From Rhodoferax sp. OV413 (lineage in GTDB: Bacteria; Pseudomonadota; Gammaproteobacteria; Burkholderiales; Burkholderiaceae_C), in the NCBI GenBank assembly GCA_945861785.1, contig CAMAWD010000011.1, positions 1-64,000 on the forward strand: a stretch of 64,000 nt of DNA, read 5' to 3'. Below, one piece after another: positions 25,251 through 33,598 of the stretch. A program made the position numbers and the translations under genes. Position 1 is the first letter of the stretch. The number at the start of each line of letters is the position of its first letter. Under the pieces are notes generated by a model. That model was not told the origin of the DNA and did no database searches. It saw nothing but the letters and a program-made list of their open reading frames with translations.

Positions 25251-25801
25251 GCACTGCCGACCTGGCGGGACTCAGCCCCGAATTGCGCGCGATGATCGGC
25301 GTGCAGACCGGGCGCACCCGCTCCGGCGTGGTGGAGGCTGACGGCGTGCGCCGCTTCGCCCAGGCCATCATGGATCCCGATCCACGCTACTGGGACGAAG
25401 GGTTCGCACGCCATGCGCGCCACGGCGCCGTGGTGGCGCCGCCGTTGTATTGCACGCATTTGGGCCTGAAGGCACCGGCGGGAACGCCGGACCATCTCGA
25501 CGCGGCGTTCGCGCGCGACCCCGACTTCGATGGCAGCAGCGTCGCGCTGCCATCTGGCGCGGAGACCCTGCCCAAGCTGCCGACGCCGTTCGTGCGCATC
25601 CTGAACGCCGGCAACGAGATCGAACTGCGGCGCTACCCGAGCATTGGGGACGAGGTGTTCTCGCACATGCGTTATGCCGACATCACATCCAAGCAGGACC
25701 GCGACGGCAAGCCCATGCTGCTGGTGGTGATCGAAACCGTGTATTCCACCGCGCACGAAGAGGTCCTCTGCATCGTGCGCACCTCCCAGATCCGGCGCTA
25801 G
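25247..25801 (+). CDS. MaoC-like dehydratase, N-terminal-type half (FAS1-like hot-dog)
   Basis: A 184-residue single hot-dog protein starting at GTG in a GTGA overlap with the lyase stop. It matches the N-terminal, non-catalytic half of double hot-dog dehydratases (GRTRSGVVEADGVRRFAQAIMDPDPRYWDE, VVAPPLYCTH). The C-terminal-type half is the next gene, with no gap. In steroid side-chain degradation such split halves form a heteromeric enoyl-CoA hydratase. The same two-subunit arrangement is inferred here. Confidence 0.8.
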   Translation: MSTADLAGLSPELRAMIGVQTGRTRSGVVEADGVRRFAQAIMDPDPRYWDEGFARHARHGAVVAPPLYCTHLGLKAPAGTPDHLDAAFARDPDFDGSSVALPSGAETLPKLPTPFVRILNAGNEIELRRYPSIGDEVFSHMRYADITSKQDRDGKPMLLVVIETVYSTAHEEVLCIVRTSQIRR

Positions 25802-26314
25802 ATGGTCACTGCAGAAGAACTCCGCGCACCCCCGCAGCTCCACTGCGATGACCTCATGGTTGGCGACCTGCTGCCGACGCTGACCATCGGGCCGCTCACC
25901 ACCACCCACGCGATGCGCTGGAGCGCGGCGATCGAGAACTGGCACCGCATCCACTATGACCAGGCCTTCGCCATCTACCACGAGGGCCTGCCCAACGTGC
26001 TGATCCAGGGGTCGTGGAAACAGAGCGTGTTGTGCCGTTACCTCAAGGACTTGTGCCTGCCCGACGGCTGGTTGTGGAAGGTTGGGTTCCAGCACCGCGC
26101 CATGATCGTGCCGGGCGACACCGTTACCTGCTGGGCGCGCGTCACGGGCAACACGCTGGTGCAGGGCGTGGGCCATGTGGCGCTGGAAGTCGGCATGCGG
26201 CTGCAAAGCGGCGTCGAGACCTGTCCGGGCACGGCAACGCTGGTGCTGCCGGCGCGCGGCGGACCCGCCGTGCCTTACCCCTTCGTCGCACCGGCCTTGC
26301 AAGGCCAGGGGTAA
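25802..26314 (+). CDS. MaoC-like enoyl-CoA hydratase, catalytic half
   Basis: A 170-residue hot-dog protein. The R-specific hydratase motif is recognisable as RWSAAIENWHRIHYDQAFAI, with the catalytic Asp/His in the IHYD segment. It starts at the ATG directly after the preceding stop (25802), so the two halves are co-translated. It is expected to hydrate the enoyl-CoA made by an acyl-CoA dehydrogenase, giving the 3-hydroxyacyl-CoA that the HMGL-like enzyme could then cleave. Confidence 0.8.
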   Translation: MVTAEELRAPPQLHCDDLMVGDLLPTLTIGPLTTTHAMRWSAAIENWHRIHYDQAFAIYHEGLPNVLIQGSWKQSVLCRYLKDLCLPDGWLWKVGFQHRAMIVPGDTVTCWARVTGNTLVQGVGHVALEVGMRLQSGVETCPGTATLVLPARGGPAVPYPFVAPALQGQG

Positions 26315-26318
26315 CGGC

Positions 26319-26591
26319 ATGCCGCACTGGATCGCCATCGGAACCAATGACGCGTGGCGCGACCCGCAGGTGATGCGCGCCGCGTTGGCCGACTCGGCGC
26401 GCTGGCGGCCCACGGCGCGCTCCAGCATCAGCAGCGTGATGCTGCTGGAGGACGGCCGCTTCGTCGCCGAGTGTCATGGCCCGACGCTGGCGGAGTTCGA
26501 ACACTGGCTGTCCGACAACGGCTGGGAGGTCGAGAGCTGCCGCCGTGCCGAGCGCATCGCGCGAACTGGCAGTGTGTGGGATCTCGACTAA
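26319..26591 (+). CDS. Small protein of unknown function
   Basis: A 90-residue protein starting at the ATG at 26319 (MPHWIAIGTNDAWRDPQVMR), four bases after the MaoC stop. No family was recognised. The pattern of alternating strands and helices (HWIAIGTN, SISSVMLLEDGRFVAECHG, TLAEFEHWLSDNGWEVESCRRAERIA) suggests a small alpha/beta ferredoxin-like fold. The conserved-looking Trp and Cys residues and the tight operon position argue that it is a real gene. It could be an auxiliary subunit of the hydratase. Confidence 0.6.
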   Translation: MPHWIAIGTNDAWRDPQVMRAALADSARWRPTARSSISSVMLLEDGRFVAECHGPTLAEFEHWLSDNGWEVESCRRAERIARTGSVWDLD

Positions 26592-26599
26592 GGCCGGAC

Positions 26600-26618
26600 A
26601 GCGCCCTTGGAAGGCGCT
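26600..26618 (+). terminator. Short hairpin after the small gene, weak attenuator candidate
   Basis: AGCGCC-N7-GGCGCT forms a 6-bp GC-rich stem 9 bases after the small gene's stop. No T-run follows, so it is a poor intrinsic terminator. It may attenuate transcription into the Bug gene 140 bases downstream or protect the 3' end. Confidence 0.3.
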
Positions 26619-26755
26619 CGCCCGGGCCATCAGCATTCAGGCATCTGACTGCCCATCAGCTTTCACGATGACTGTGCAGGCCGGCCTCCGCTAGACTTTT
26701 CACCTGAGAGAAGCGCCGGCACGCCCGCAGGCGCATACCCTTGGAGACAAGCCAG

Positions 26756-27727
26756 ATGCGGTTCCACCCTTCCCGAATCGTCCTGCTGGCGGCGGTCGCC
26801 CTCGCGGCCATGTGCAACGGCGCCCATGCGGCGTTCCCCGACAAGCCGATCAAGCTCGTGACGCCGTTCCCGCCCGGTGGCCAGGTGCCGACCATGGCCT
26901 ACATGCTGGCCATGCGCATGGGCACGGCACTCGGCCAGCCCGTGGTACTGGAGCCGCGGCCTGGCGCGGGCGGAACTATCGCCGCCAGCGCCGTGGCCAA
27001 GGCGCCCAAGGACGGCTACACCCTGCTGTTCGCCACCTCCGGCATGCTGGGTATCGCCAAATACCAGCAGAAGGACCTCGCCTACGACCCGGTCGCCGAC
27101 TTCGCGCCGATCGCACACCTGGGCGTCGTCGCGGTCGGTGTTTTCGCAAGCAACCAGGCCGGCATCGCCACACCCGAGCAACTGCTGGCGGCGGCGCGCG
27201 CCAATCCTGGCAAGATCAACTTCAGCTCGCCCGGCATCGGCAGCGTGTCGCACCTTGCGGGTGAACTGCTGAAGGCGCGCGCGCGCGTCGACATGGTGCA
27301 CGTGCCTTACCAGGGCTTCACGGCCCAGGTCACCGACCTGATCGGCGGGCGCACCGAGCTGGCGTTCGCAGGCATGGCCAGCGGGTTGCCACAGGTGCGC
27401 GAAGGCCGCTTCAAGCTGGTCGCGATTGCCGGCAAGTCGCGCTCCAAAATGACGCCCGAGGTCCCCGCGCTCGGCGAATTGCTACCGGGGTATGACGCCC
27501 CCGCTTGGCTGGGCATCGTCGCGCCGGCAGGCACTCCACCGGACGTGCTGTCCCGGCTGGAGGCGGCGGCGCAGGAGTCGCTGAAGGATCCGGCGCTGCT
27601 CAAGGGCCTGGAGGAACAGGGACTGGACCTCGAGGTGATCGCCGGACGTGGTTTCGGCGACAAGATCCGGCGTGAATTGCCCTTGTGGGAAGAGGCGGTC
27701 AAGGCCTCGAGCACGCCGGCGCGCTGA
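26756..27727 (+). CDS. Bug-family (TctC-like) periplasmic binding protein
   Basis: A 323-residue protein. The ATG at 26756 is preferred over a TTG 15 bases earlier because GGAGACAAG is well placed as its ribosome-binding site. The signal peptide ends near GAHAAFPD. Bug marks are FPDKPIKLVTPFPPGGQVPT, RPGAGGTIAASAVAKAPKDG and FSSPGIGSVSHLAGEL...VHVPYQGFTAQVTDLIGG. It follows the catabolic operon with a 164-bp gap and precedes a metallo-hydrolase by 17 bases. It is a second receptor, perhaps for the same compound class as the LIV importer. No cognate TctA/TctB genes are in the window. Confidence 0.9.
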   Translation: MRFHPSRIVLLAAVALAAMCNGAHAAFPDKPIKLVTPFPPGGQVPTMAYMLAMRMGTALGQPVVLEPRPGAGGTIAASAVAKAPKDGYTLLFATSGMLGIAKYQQKDLAYDPVADFAPIAHLGVVAVGVFASNQAGIATPEQLLAAARANPGKINFSSPGIGSVSHLAGELLKARARVDMVHVPYQGFTAQVTDLIGGRTELAFAGMASGLPQVREGRFKLVAIAGKSRSKMTPEVPALGELLPGYDAPAWLGIVAPAGTPPDVLSRLEAAAQESLKDPALLKGLEEQGLDLEVIAGRGFGDKIRRELPLWEEAVKASSTPAR

Positions 27728-27744
27728 GCGGGAGCAGGCCCGTC

Positions 27745-28671
27745 ATGCGACGCCAATGGCAAGCACGACCGGCCGAGCCGACCCGCCAGTGGCAGGTCGG
27801 CGCCGCGCGCATCACCAAGGTCGGCGAGTCGGTGCTGGAAAGCGCCCTCGACCTGCCTTCCGACGAGGAAGGATTCCTCGGACAGGCCTCGCGCTCGGCG
27901 CTGCTGGGCATCGACTGGCTGCGCCCCGACTTCATCACCGACGAGGGGGCGGTGCGTTTGGCGTTCCATATGCTGGTGGTCCAGGCGTCCGGCCGCACCA
28001 TCGTGGTCGACACCTGTGTCGGCAATGGCAAAGATCGGCCGCTGCATCCGTTCTGGGACCGACAGCAACTGCCCTTCTTGGAGCAACTCGACGCCGCCGG
28101 CATAGGCCTGCAGGACGTAGATACCGTCGTCTGCACCCACCTGCATGTGGATCACGTTGGCTGGAACACGATGCTGCGCGACGGCCAATGGGTGCCGACC
28201 TTCCCGAACGCGCGGTACCTGTTCGGGCGGCTCGAGTATGAAGCCTGTATGCGCGAAGCCGCCAAGGCGCCCGGCAGCACACATGGGCTGCATCCGTCGG
28301 TGTTCTTGGCCGATTCGGTGCGGCCGGTCTTCGAGGCCGGCCTGGCGCAGCTGGTCGAATCCGACCACCGCATCTGCGACGAAGTACGCCTCGTGCCGAC
28401 TTATGGGCACACGCCAGGACACGTCAGCGTGCTGGTCGAGTCCGACGACAAAAAGGTGTTCATCACGGGTGACGCGATCCACCACCCGTGCCAGTTGCGC
28501 CACATTGGCTGGACGCTCGCCGCCGACACCGACCGCGACGCCGCTGCCGCGACGCGCGCGGCTCTGCTCGACACGCATGCCGGAACGTCGACGCTGTTCA
28601 TCGGCACGCACTGGGCCGGCCGCTCCTGCGGCTATGTGGAACGCGAAGGCGGCAGCTACCGGCTGCGCTGA
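27745..28671 (+). CDS. Metallo-beta-lactamase-fold hydrolase
   Basis: A 308-residue protein starting at the ATG at 27745 after GGGAGCAGG. It has the binuclear metal motif CTHLHVDHVGW (His132 onward), then TYGHTPGHVSVLV, VFITGDAIHHPCQ and a late GTHWAG His. This pattern is typical of lactonase- or AttM/AhlD-like members that hydrolyse lactones or thioesters. It is the last gene of the plus-strand block. Downstream DNA is mobile-element debris. Confidence 0.88.
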   Translation: MRRQWQARPAEPTRQWQVGAARITKVGESVLESALDLPSDEEGFLGQASRSALLGIDWLRPDFITDEGAVRLAFHMLVVQASGRTIVVDTCVGNGKDRPLHPFWDRQQLPFLEQLDAAGIGLQDVDTVVCTHLHVDHVGWNTMLRDGQWVPTFPNARYLFGRLEYEACMREAAKAPGSTHGLHPSVFLADSVRPVFEAGLAQLVESDHRICDEVRLVPTYGHTPGHVSVLVESDDKKVFITGDAIHHPCQLRHIGWTLAADTDRDAAAATRAALLDTHAGTSTLFIGTHWAGRSCGYVEREGGSYRLR

Positions 28672-28729
28672 GCAGCTGTCGACGACCGAACGATTCTCAC
28701 CATCCACACTTGCAGCAACGGAACCCCCT

Positions 28730-28983
28730 GATGGGCGCGTGAACAGCCAGAGTAGATTGGCTCACAGCGCCGTGGTCACGTCGGCCAGCATCCATGACAA
28801 ACATCCGCTGCCCGATCTGCTGCATGGTGCAGAGCGCCGGGTGTACGAGGACTCGGCCGATACCAGCCAGAAGGAACTGATCGGGAGCAAAGCACCCGAC
28901 GCGAAAGACTGCACGAACCAGCGCATCAAGCACATCGGCATCGTGGACAACGTTGCGCGGGCCAAGGACCGCAATTTGATCAG
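28730..28983 (+). mobile_element. IS5-family transposase fragment
   Basis: The frame reads LAHSAVVTSASIHDKHPLPD, then LLHGAERRVYEDSADTSQKE and CTNQRIKHIGIVDNVARAKDRN. This is the middle of an IS5-group transposase, with the usual VVTSANVHDKHPLPDLLHG-like and VYGDSAY-like blocks. There is no start, no C-terminus and no terminal repeat. It passes in frame into an unrelated IS66 fragment, so the junction near 28984 is a recombination scar. Confidence 0.75.
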
Positions 28984-29407
28984 GCCCGACCGGCGTATCC
29001 TGGGCCACGCCGTGGTGCATGTCGACGAGACGCCAGTGGCGCTCTTGGCACCAGGGCGGGGCAAGACAAAAAAGGCTTTCGTGTGGGTGTACCACACGAC
29101 CAACTTTGTGGCGCAGCGCGCGGTGCTGTTTGATTTTTGTGCCAGCCGCGCCGGCGAGCACCCTGGGCGCATTCTCAAAGACTTCAGTGGCACGTTGGTC
29201 ACCGACGATTTCAGCGGGTGCCACTAGCTCCAAAGCACGGGAGCCATCATCGGCGCGTTGTGCATGGCCCACGCCCGGCGCAAGCTGTTCGAGGCCCACA
29301 AGCTCAATGGCAGCCAGATCGCCGGTGAGGCGGTGGCCTTGATCGCCAAGCTCTACGAGGTCGAGCGAGATGCGCACGACCTCGCAGTCCAAGCGCGGAC
29401 GGCGTGA
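28984..29407 (+). mobile_element. IS66-family TnpC fragment with in-frame stop
   Basis: The frame shows HAVVHVDETPVALLAPGRGK (first catalytic Asp), AFVWVYHTTNF, VLFDFCASRAGEHPGRILKD and LVTDDFSGCH, then TAG (29225-29227). It continues in the same frame with GALCMAHARRKLFEAHKLNG and IAGEAVALIAKLYEVERDAHD. The N-terminus and the rest of the catalytic core are missing. This is a different IS66 subgroup from the copy at 4239-5676. Confidence 0.8.
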
Positions 29408-29409
29408 CG

Positions 29410-29556
29410 GTGGATCACGGGATGTTCTGGCTGTGCACTTACCTCGGCCACGCCAAGATCTCGGATACCTACTGGTATCTCACGGGCGCTCCAGAGTTGA
29501 TGGCGGTAGTGGGCGAGAAGTTCGACCGTTTCGCGCAAGGAGGGGGTGCATCATGA
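29410..29556 (+). pseudogene. 3' end of a tyrosine recombinase (RIT-type, second of a trio)
   Basis: The frame reads MFWLCTYLGHAKISDTYWYL, then TGAPELMAVVGEKFDRFAQG and stop (29554-29556). GHAKISDTYWYL is the C-terminal box of tyrosine recombinases with the nucleophile Tyr. The upstream part of the gene is lost at the IS66 junction near 29408. The stop overlaps the next recombinase's ATG (ATGA), as in RIT elements, where three recombinase genes overlap in series. Confidence 0.7.
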
Positions 29557-29954
29557 ATAAATCTGCATCTCCCACGTTTGCCTGCCTAGTTCAGGAGTTC
29601 TTCACCGACCACATGGTTCAGCAGCGTGCACTCAGCCCACGCACCGTGGCGTGTTACCGCGATTCATTCTCGCTCCTGCTGGGATATGCTGAGCAGCATC
29701 TGGGCAAGCCGCCTACGGCCCTGCAACTGATTGACCTCGACCGGAAGTTCCTGGCCAGCTTCCCCGACCATCTCGAGCGAGATCGGCACAACTCGGTTCG
29801 CAGCCGCAACATCCGGCTCGCCGCGATTCGTTCATTCCTCAAGTTTGCCGCCCGGCGCGATGTCGCCAACTTGCGTCTGATCGAACAGGCACTGGCGGTG
29901 CCGATGAAGCGTTTCGACAGGCCAATGATCGGATTCCTATCACGCGAGCAGATG
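29553..29954 (+). pseudogene. 5' part of a tyrosine recombinase (RIT-type, third of a trio)
   Basis: It starts MNKSASPTFACLVQEFFTDH after GGAGGGGG. It then has the core-binding domain (QQRALSPRTVACYRDSFSLL, HLERDRHNSVRSRNIRLAAI, FLKFAARRDV, VPMKRFDRPMIGFLSREQML). Homology stops at about 29954, just where the catalytic domain should begin. The reading frame stays open to 30668 but is unlike any recombinase. It is therefore a truncated remnant. Confidence 0.75.
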
Positions 29955-30591
29955 TTGGCCAGCCGGTCGCCCCAGCCGCGATCACCCCGGTGCCCGCCAC
30001 GGACTAACACAGTCGCCACCAACGGCGCAAGGTGGGTTCGTGGAACGCTTACGAAGCGGCTATGCCGGCGCACCGGCGTCGGTAGCCATCTTGCTGGTGA
30101 AAGCCAGGCACGCTTCGCCCTGTCCTTGTGCAAGCCACACCAGCCGAAGCCTTGGGCGCGAGCCAGCCGGCTAGCAGGCTGCCCCTCGACACAGGTGCCT
30201 CGCGGCAGCAAGTGCAGGCAGCCAACGCACTTGTTGACATTTGAGCCCGTTGGATCGTCAGCCAGATCGGCACGCTCGCACGGTGCCGCCGAAACCTGCG
30301 CCATTTCGATGGGGACAAGCTGGGGACACAGGAGGACAAGTCGCAGCAACTTCCAGATCAGACACCGGTGCTGCCTTGTCCCTGCGTGTCCCCACCTGGG
30401 GCTGGGCTCGTGGGGACACCGAAACCCGCGTCATTGCTGGTGTCCCCGTTGTCCCCAGTTGTCCCCGAAATGCATCGGGCCGGAGACAAAACGTTCTTCG
30501 GCCCAGCGTGAGCGACGATTGCCCAAGCTCAGCGCGGGCGGCAACGAGGCAAAGAGGGTGGTGCCCTGCTCCGGCGGTGCCGCGAACCTGC
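29955..30591 (-). other. 637-bp stretch without a supported gene, probably decayed mobile-element DNA
   Basis: No frame here has a convincing start, ribosome-binding site and family match. On the minus strand two peptide-like stretches look non-random. One is AATCPPVSPACPHRNGAGF (about 30292-30350). The other, in a different frame, is NKCVGCLHLLPRGTC (about 30195-30240), with a CxxC pair. The DNA carries many short GTCCCC/GGGGAC repeats between 30310 and 30470. It may be the remains of an accessory gene from an integrative element. Confidence 0.4.
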
Positions 30592-32331
30592 TCAGCACTC
30601 CTGCCGGGCCTGCGCGCGCACGAGCCGTCCCGGCAAAGCGTCGGTCGCCTCGTCGTGACGTCGCGTGACCTGGCCCGACACGAGCGTGGCCACATACCCG
30701 CTCGCATCCTGCACCAGACGGCGCCCGCCTCCTGGCAGGTCGTAGGTCACGCGCGGTGGATGCAGGCGCAAACGGTCGAAGTCGATCACGTTCAGATCGG
30801 CCTTGCGGCCCGGCGCCACCAGCCCGCGGTCGTGCAGGCCCATGAGCGCAGCGCAGTCGTGCGTGAGCGCCTTGACGATCTGTGGCAGCGGCAACAGCGC
30901 TCCGCGTGCGCGGTCGCGCGCCCAGTGCGTGAGCATGAAGGTGGGTAGGCTGGCATCGCAGATGTAGCCGCAGTGGGCGCCGCCGTCGCCCAGGCCCGGC
31001 ACCGTGAGCGGGTGGCGTAGCATCTCGCCACACACGTCCAGGCTCCCGAACCCGTAGTTGTGCAGCGGACGCATGAACACGAAGCGCCCCTCGTTGCGCA
31101 GCAGCAGCTCGTAGGCCAGCGCCTGGGGCGACTGGCAGGTTGCACGCGCGCGCGCCGCGATGCTGCGCGCAGGGTCTGGCTCGTAATCGGGGGGATCGCC
31201 AAGCTCGTAGATGCCCTCCAGGTCCACGGCACGCATCAACGCGCGCGGATCGCGGGCGCCGCCCGCCTCCGGCCGTTCGGAAAGCAGCCGTTCGCGCATC
31301 GCCGGCTCGCGCAGGCGCCGCACGCGCTCGGGCAGGGGCAGATCGGCAATGGCGCGGTACGCAGCATGAAAGCTGAAGGGATGCAGCGCCATGTCCAGCC
31401 CCAGCAGCATGCCCACCGCGCGGCCGCACACCTGCGCGCTGAGCTGCAGCCCCTCCTCGGCCACGCTGCGTTCGAGCAGGCCCAAGATCGTGCGCCAGTC
31501 TTCCAGGTGCTCGTGGTTCTGCGCCAGCGACACCGACAGCGGGCGCCCCGAAGCCGCAGCCATGGCGCGCAGCACCCCTACGTCCTCAACCGGCTGTGTG
31601 AAGCCAGCTACCACCTGCAGCAGGCCGGCACCGGCATCCCGCAGGCCACAGGCGATATCCACCAGCTCCTGCGTGGCCGCCTGGTACATGGGCGTGTTGG
31701 AGCCATCGCTGCTGCGGTGGTTGATGGTGCGCGAGGTGGAGAATCCGAAGGCACCCGCGTGCACCGCCTCGGCCGCCAAGGCGCGCATGTACTGCCGGTC
31801 GGCCGGCGTGGCAGGTTCGCGCCGGGCACCGCGCTCACCCATGGCGTAAACGCGCAGGGCGGCATGCGGCAGGTAGGCGCCGATGTCCATGTCGAAGCGG
31901 CGCTCGGCCAGGAAATCGAGGTACTGCGGGAAGGTCTCCCAGGCCCAGGGCAGGCCTTGGGTGAAGACGATCTCGGGTACGTCCTCCACGCCCTCCATGA
32001 GATGCACCAGCACCTCACGATCGGCGGGCCGGCAGGGTGCGAAGCCGACACCACAGTTGCCGATGATGGCGGTGGTGACTCCGTGCGAGGACGAAGGCAG
32101 CAGCCGCTCGGCCCAGGTCACCTGGCCGTCGTAATGGGTGTGGACATCGACGAAACCGGGCATCACGAGCTTGCCCCGCGCATCGATGACCTCGCCGCGG
32201 TAGTCACCGGTGACCTGGCCGATGCGCGCGATGCGACCGTCGATGACCTCGACATCGGCCTCGAAGGGCGCCGCGCCCGTGCCGTCGACGACGGTGCCGC
32301 CGCGCAACAGCAGGTGGCTGGAGAATGTCAT
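30592..32331 (-). CDS. D-aminoacylase-like amidohydrolase
   Basis: A 579-residue amidohydrolase-superfamily protein starting at the ATG at 32329-32331 (MTFSSHLLLRGGTVVDGTGA). The frame is open for about 970 bases further upstream, but that sequence is antisense to a Bug gene. Metal ligands are visible: PGFVDVHTHYDGQ (HxH), GNCGVGFAPC with the family Cys, an internal SLAQNHEH, and VPGLGDGGAHCGYICD (late Asp/His). Family members hydrolyse N-acyl-D-amino acids or related amides. It is preceded by a Bug gene 20 bases upstream in the same operon and has a paralogue at 40821. Confidence 0.88.
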   Translation of the reverse strand: MTFSSHLLLRGGTVVDGTGAAPFEADVEVIDGRIARIGQVTGDYRGEVIDARGKLVMPGFVDVHTHYDGQVTWAERLLPSSSHGVTTAIIGNCGVGFAPCRPADREVLVHLMEGVEDVPEIVFTQGLPWAWETFPQYLDFLAERRFDMDIGAYLPHAALRVYAMGERGARREPATPADRQYMRALAAEAVHAGAFGFSTSRTINHRSSDGSNTPMYQAATQELVDIACGLRDAGAGLLQVVAGFTQPVEDVGVLRAMAAASGRPLSVSLAQNHEHLEDWRTILGLLERSVAEEGLQLSAQVCGRAVGMLLGLDMALHPFSFHAAYRAIADLPLPERVRRLREPAMRERLLSERPEAGGARDPRALMRAVDLEGIYELGDPPDYEPDPARSIAARARATCQSPQALAYELLLRNEGRFVFMRPLHNYGFGSLDVCGEMLRHPLTVPGLGDGGAHCGYICDASLPTFMLTHWARDRARGALLPLPQIVKALTHDCAALMGLHDRGLVAPGRKADLNVIDFDRLRLHPPRVTYDLPGGGRRLVQDASGYVATLVSGQVTRRHDEATDALPGRLVRAQARQEC

Positions 32332-32351
32332 GGGGTCCGCCTGAAAAAGCC

Positions 32352-33323
32352 TCAGTTGGTCAGTCCCGGCACCTTGAGCGTTGCTTCCCACACGACCAGG
32401 TCGGCCGCCATCTTCGCTGCGAAATCCTTGCTGTTCAAGGGCGACACGTCGATGCCGGAACGGCCCAGCTCGGCCTTCACCGATGGATCCCGGAACACGC
32501 CCATGGCTGCGGCTTCCAGCTTGGCGACGATGGGCTCCGGCACGCCCTTGGGGACGACCAGGCCCACCCATGCGGTCGCATCGTAGCCGGGGTACATCTC
32601 GCCGACCGCCTGGACCTCGGGCGCAATGCCCGAGCGGTCGCGCCCGGCGATGGCGACCATGCGCAGTCGGCCGTCCTTGGTAAGGGCCAGACCCCCCGTG
32701 ATTCCCGCCGTCACGGCCTGGAGTTGCCCGCCGACCAGGTCGGTCCAATAGTTGGCATTGCTGCCGTAGGGTACGTGCTTCATGCGTATGCCGGCCTTTG
32801 CCATGAACGTCTCCATGGCAATGTGGGTTGCGCTGCCGACACCGGGCGAGCCGAAGTTGAGCGCATCCGGCTTCGCCTTGGCGGCCGCGACCAGGTCCTG
32901 CAGCGTGCGGATCTCGCTCGATGCGCTGACGAAGAACGCGACCGGAACGGTTCCCAGCATGGCGATGGGCGTGAAGTCCTTGTGCGGGTCGTAGGGCAGC
33001 TCCTTGTTGAGCACCCTGGCATAGCCCAGTGCCGACGACGCGCCGAAATAGATCGTATAGCCGTCCTTGGGAGCGCGTGCCGCCGCGGCGGCAGCCACCG
33101 TGCCGGCCGCGCCAGGCTGGTAGGTCACGACGACCGGTGTGCCCAGGCGGGCCGCCATCTTCTCGGATATCAGGCGTGCCGCGACGTCCATCGCGCCGGC
33201 GCCGGGCGGATAAGGGTCGATGAGCTTGATCGGGCGGTCCGGGAAATCGGCATGCGCCAGAGAATTCAGTCCCGACACGCATACACAGGCAAGCAGAGCA
33301 CAAAACAGACGGGACTTAAACAT
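32352..33323 (-). CDS. Bug-family (TctC-like) periplasmic binding protein
   Basis: A 323-residue protein starting at the ATG at 33321-33323 (MFKSRLFCALLACVCVSGL). A signal peptide ends near LAHADFPD. Bug marks are FPDRPIKLIDPYPPGAGAMD, YQPGAAGTVAAAAAARAPKD and FGSPGVGSATHIAMETF...KHVPYGSNANYWTDLVGGQ. It is the first gene of a two-gene minus operon with the amidohydrolase, so it may capture the amide substrate. It is the closest intact relative in the window of the gutted copy at 60901-61213. Confidence 0.9.
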   Translation of the reverse strand: MFKSRLFCALLACVCVSGLNSLAHADFPDRPIKLIDPYPPGAGAMDVAARLISEKMAARLGTPVVVTYQPGAAGTVAAAAAARAPKDGYTIYFGASSALGYARVLNKELPYDPHKDFTPIAMLGTVPVAFFVSASSEIRTLQDLVAAAKAKPDALNFGSPGVGSATHIAMETFMAKAGIRMKHVPYGSNANYWTDLVGGQLQAVTAGITGGLALTKDGRLRMVAIAGRDRSGIAPEVQAVGEMYPGYDATAWVGLVVPKGVPEPIVAKLEAAAMGVFRDPSVKAELGRSGIDVSPLNSKDFAAKMAADLVVWEATLKVPGLTN

Positions 33324-33426
33324 GGGGAATGGTCTCCTTGATTTGCGAAGGGCACAGGTACGGGTTGCTGCCAGCCGTTGTTTTCCATCATAGATTTGGT
33401 GTCTGGGCAAGCCATCGTCATTCGGA

Positions 33427-33440
33427 ATGGTCAGACATAA
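33427..33440 (+). promoter_or_regulatory. Candidate operator, ATGG-N4-(C/A)CAT-AA, site 1
   Basis: ATGGTCAGACATAA, one mismatch from the palindrome. It lies 103 bases upstream of the Bug gene start (minus strand). The surrounding 29 bases (33414-33442) agree at 24 positions with 61299-61327, which lies upstream of the gutted Bug gene. Confidence 0.5.
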
Positions 33441-33473
33441 ACGCCTGCCGCGCCGCGCATGCGTGATCGCGCC

Positions 33474-33487
33474 TTATGGCGCGCCAT
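33474..33487 (-). promoter_or_regulatory. Candidate operator, ATGG-N4-CCAT-AA, site 2
   Basis: On the minus strand it reads ATGGCGCGCCATAA; the core is a perfect 12-bp palindrome. It lies 111 bases upstream of the PhyH gene start at 33599. It has the opposite orientation to site 1, matching the divergent gene. Confidence 0.5.
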
Positions 33488-33598
33488 CAAAAATCGTGAT
33501 TTGTTGCGCCATGAAACACTGACTAGAGTCGCTCTGAACCTAGGCACGCCTCAGCGTTGCGCAAGGGCGGCGAAGCCAACTTCAGGAGTCGATCACCC

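Noticed and set aside
29957-30668. Continuation of the recombinase frame to 30668
   Set aside because: Sequence after FLSREQML loses all resemblance to recombinases and runs over the end of the amidohydrolase gene in antisense.
32332-33303. Long open frame extending the amidohydrolase to 903 residues
   Set aside because: The extension has low-complexity Gly/Arg sequence and lies over the Bug gene on the same strand in another frame; the family start is at 32331.
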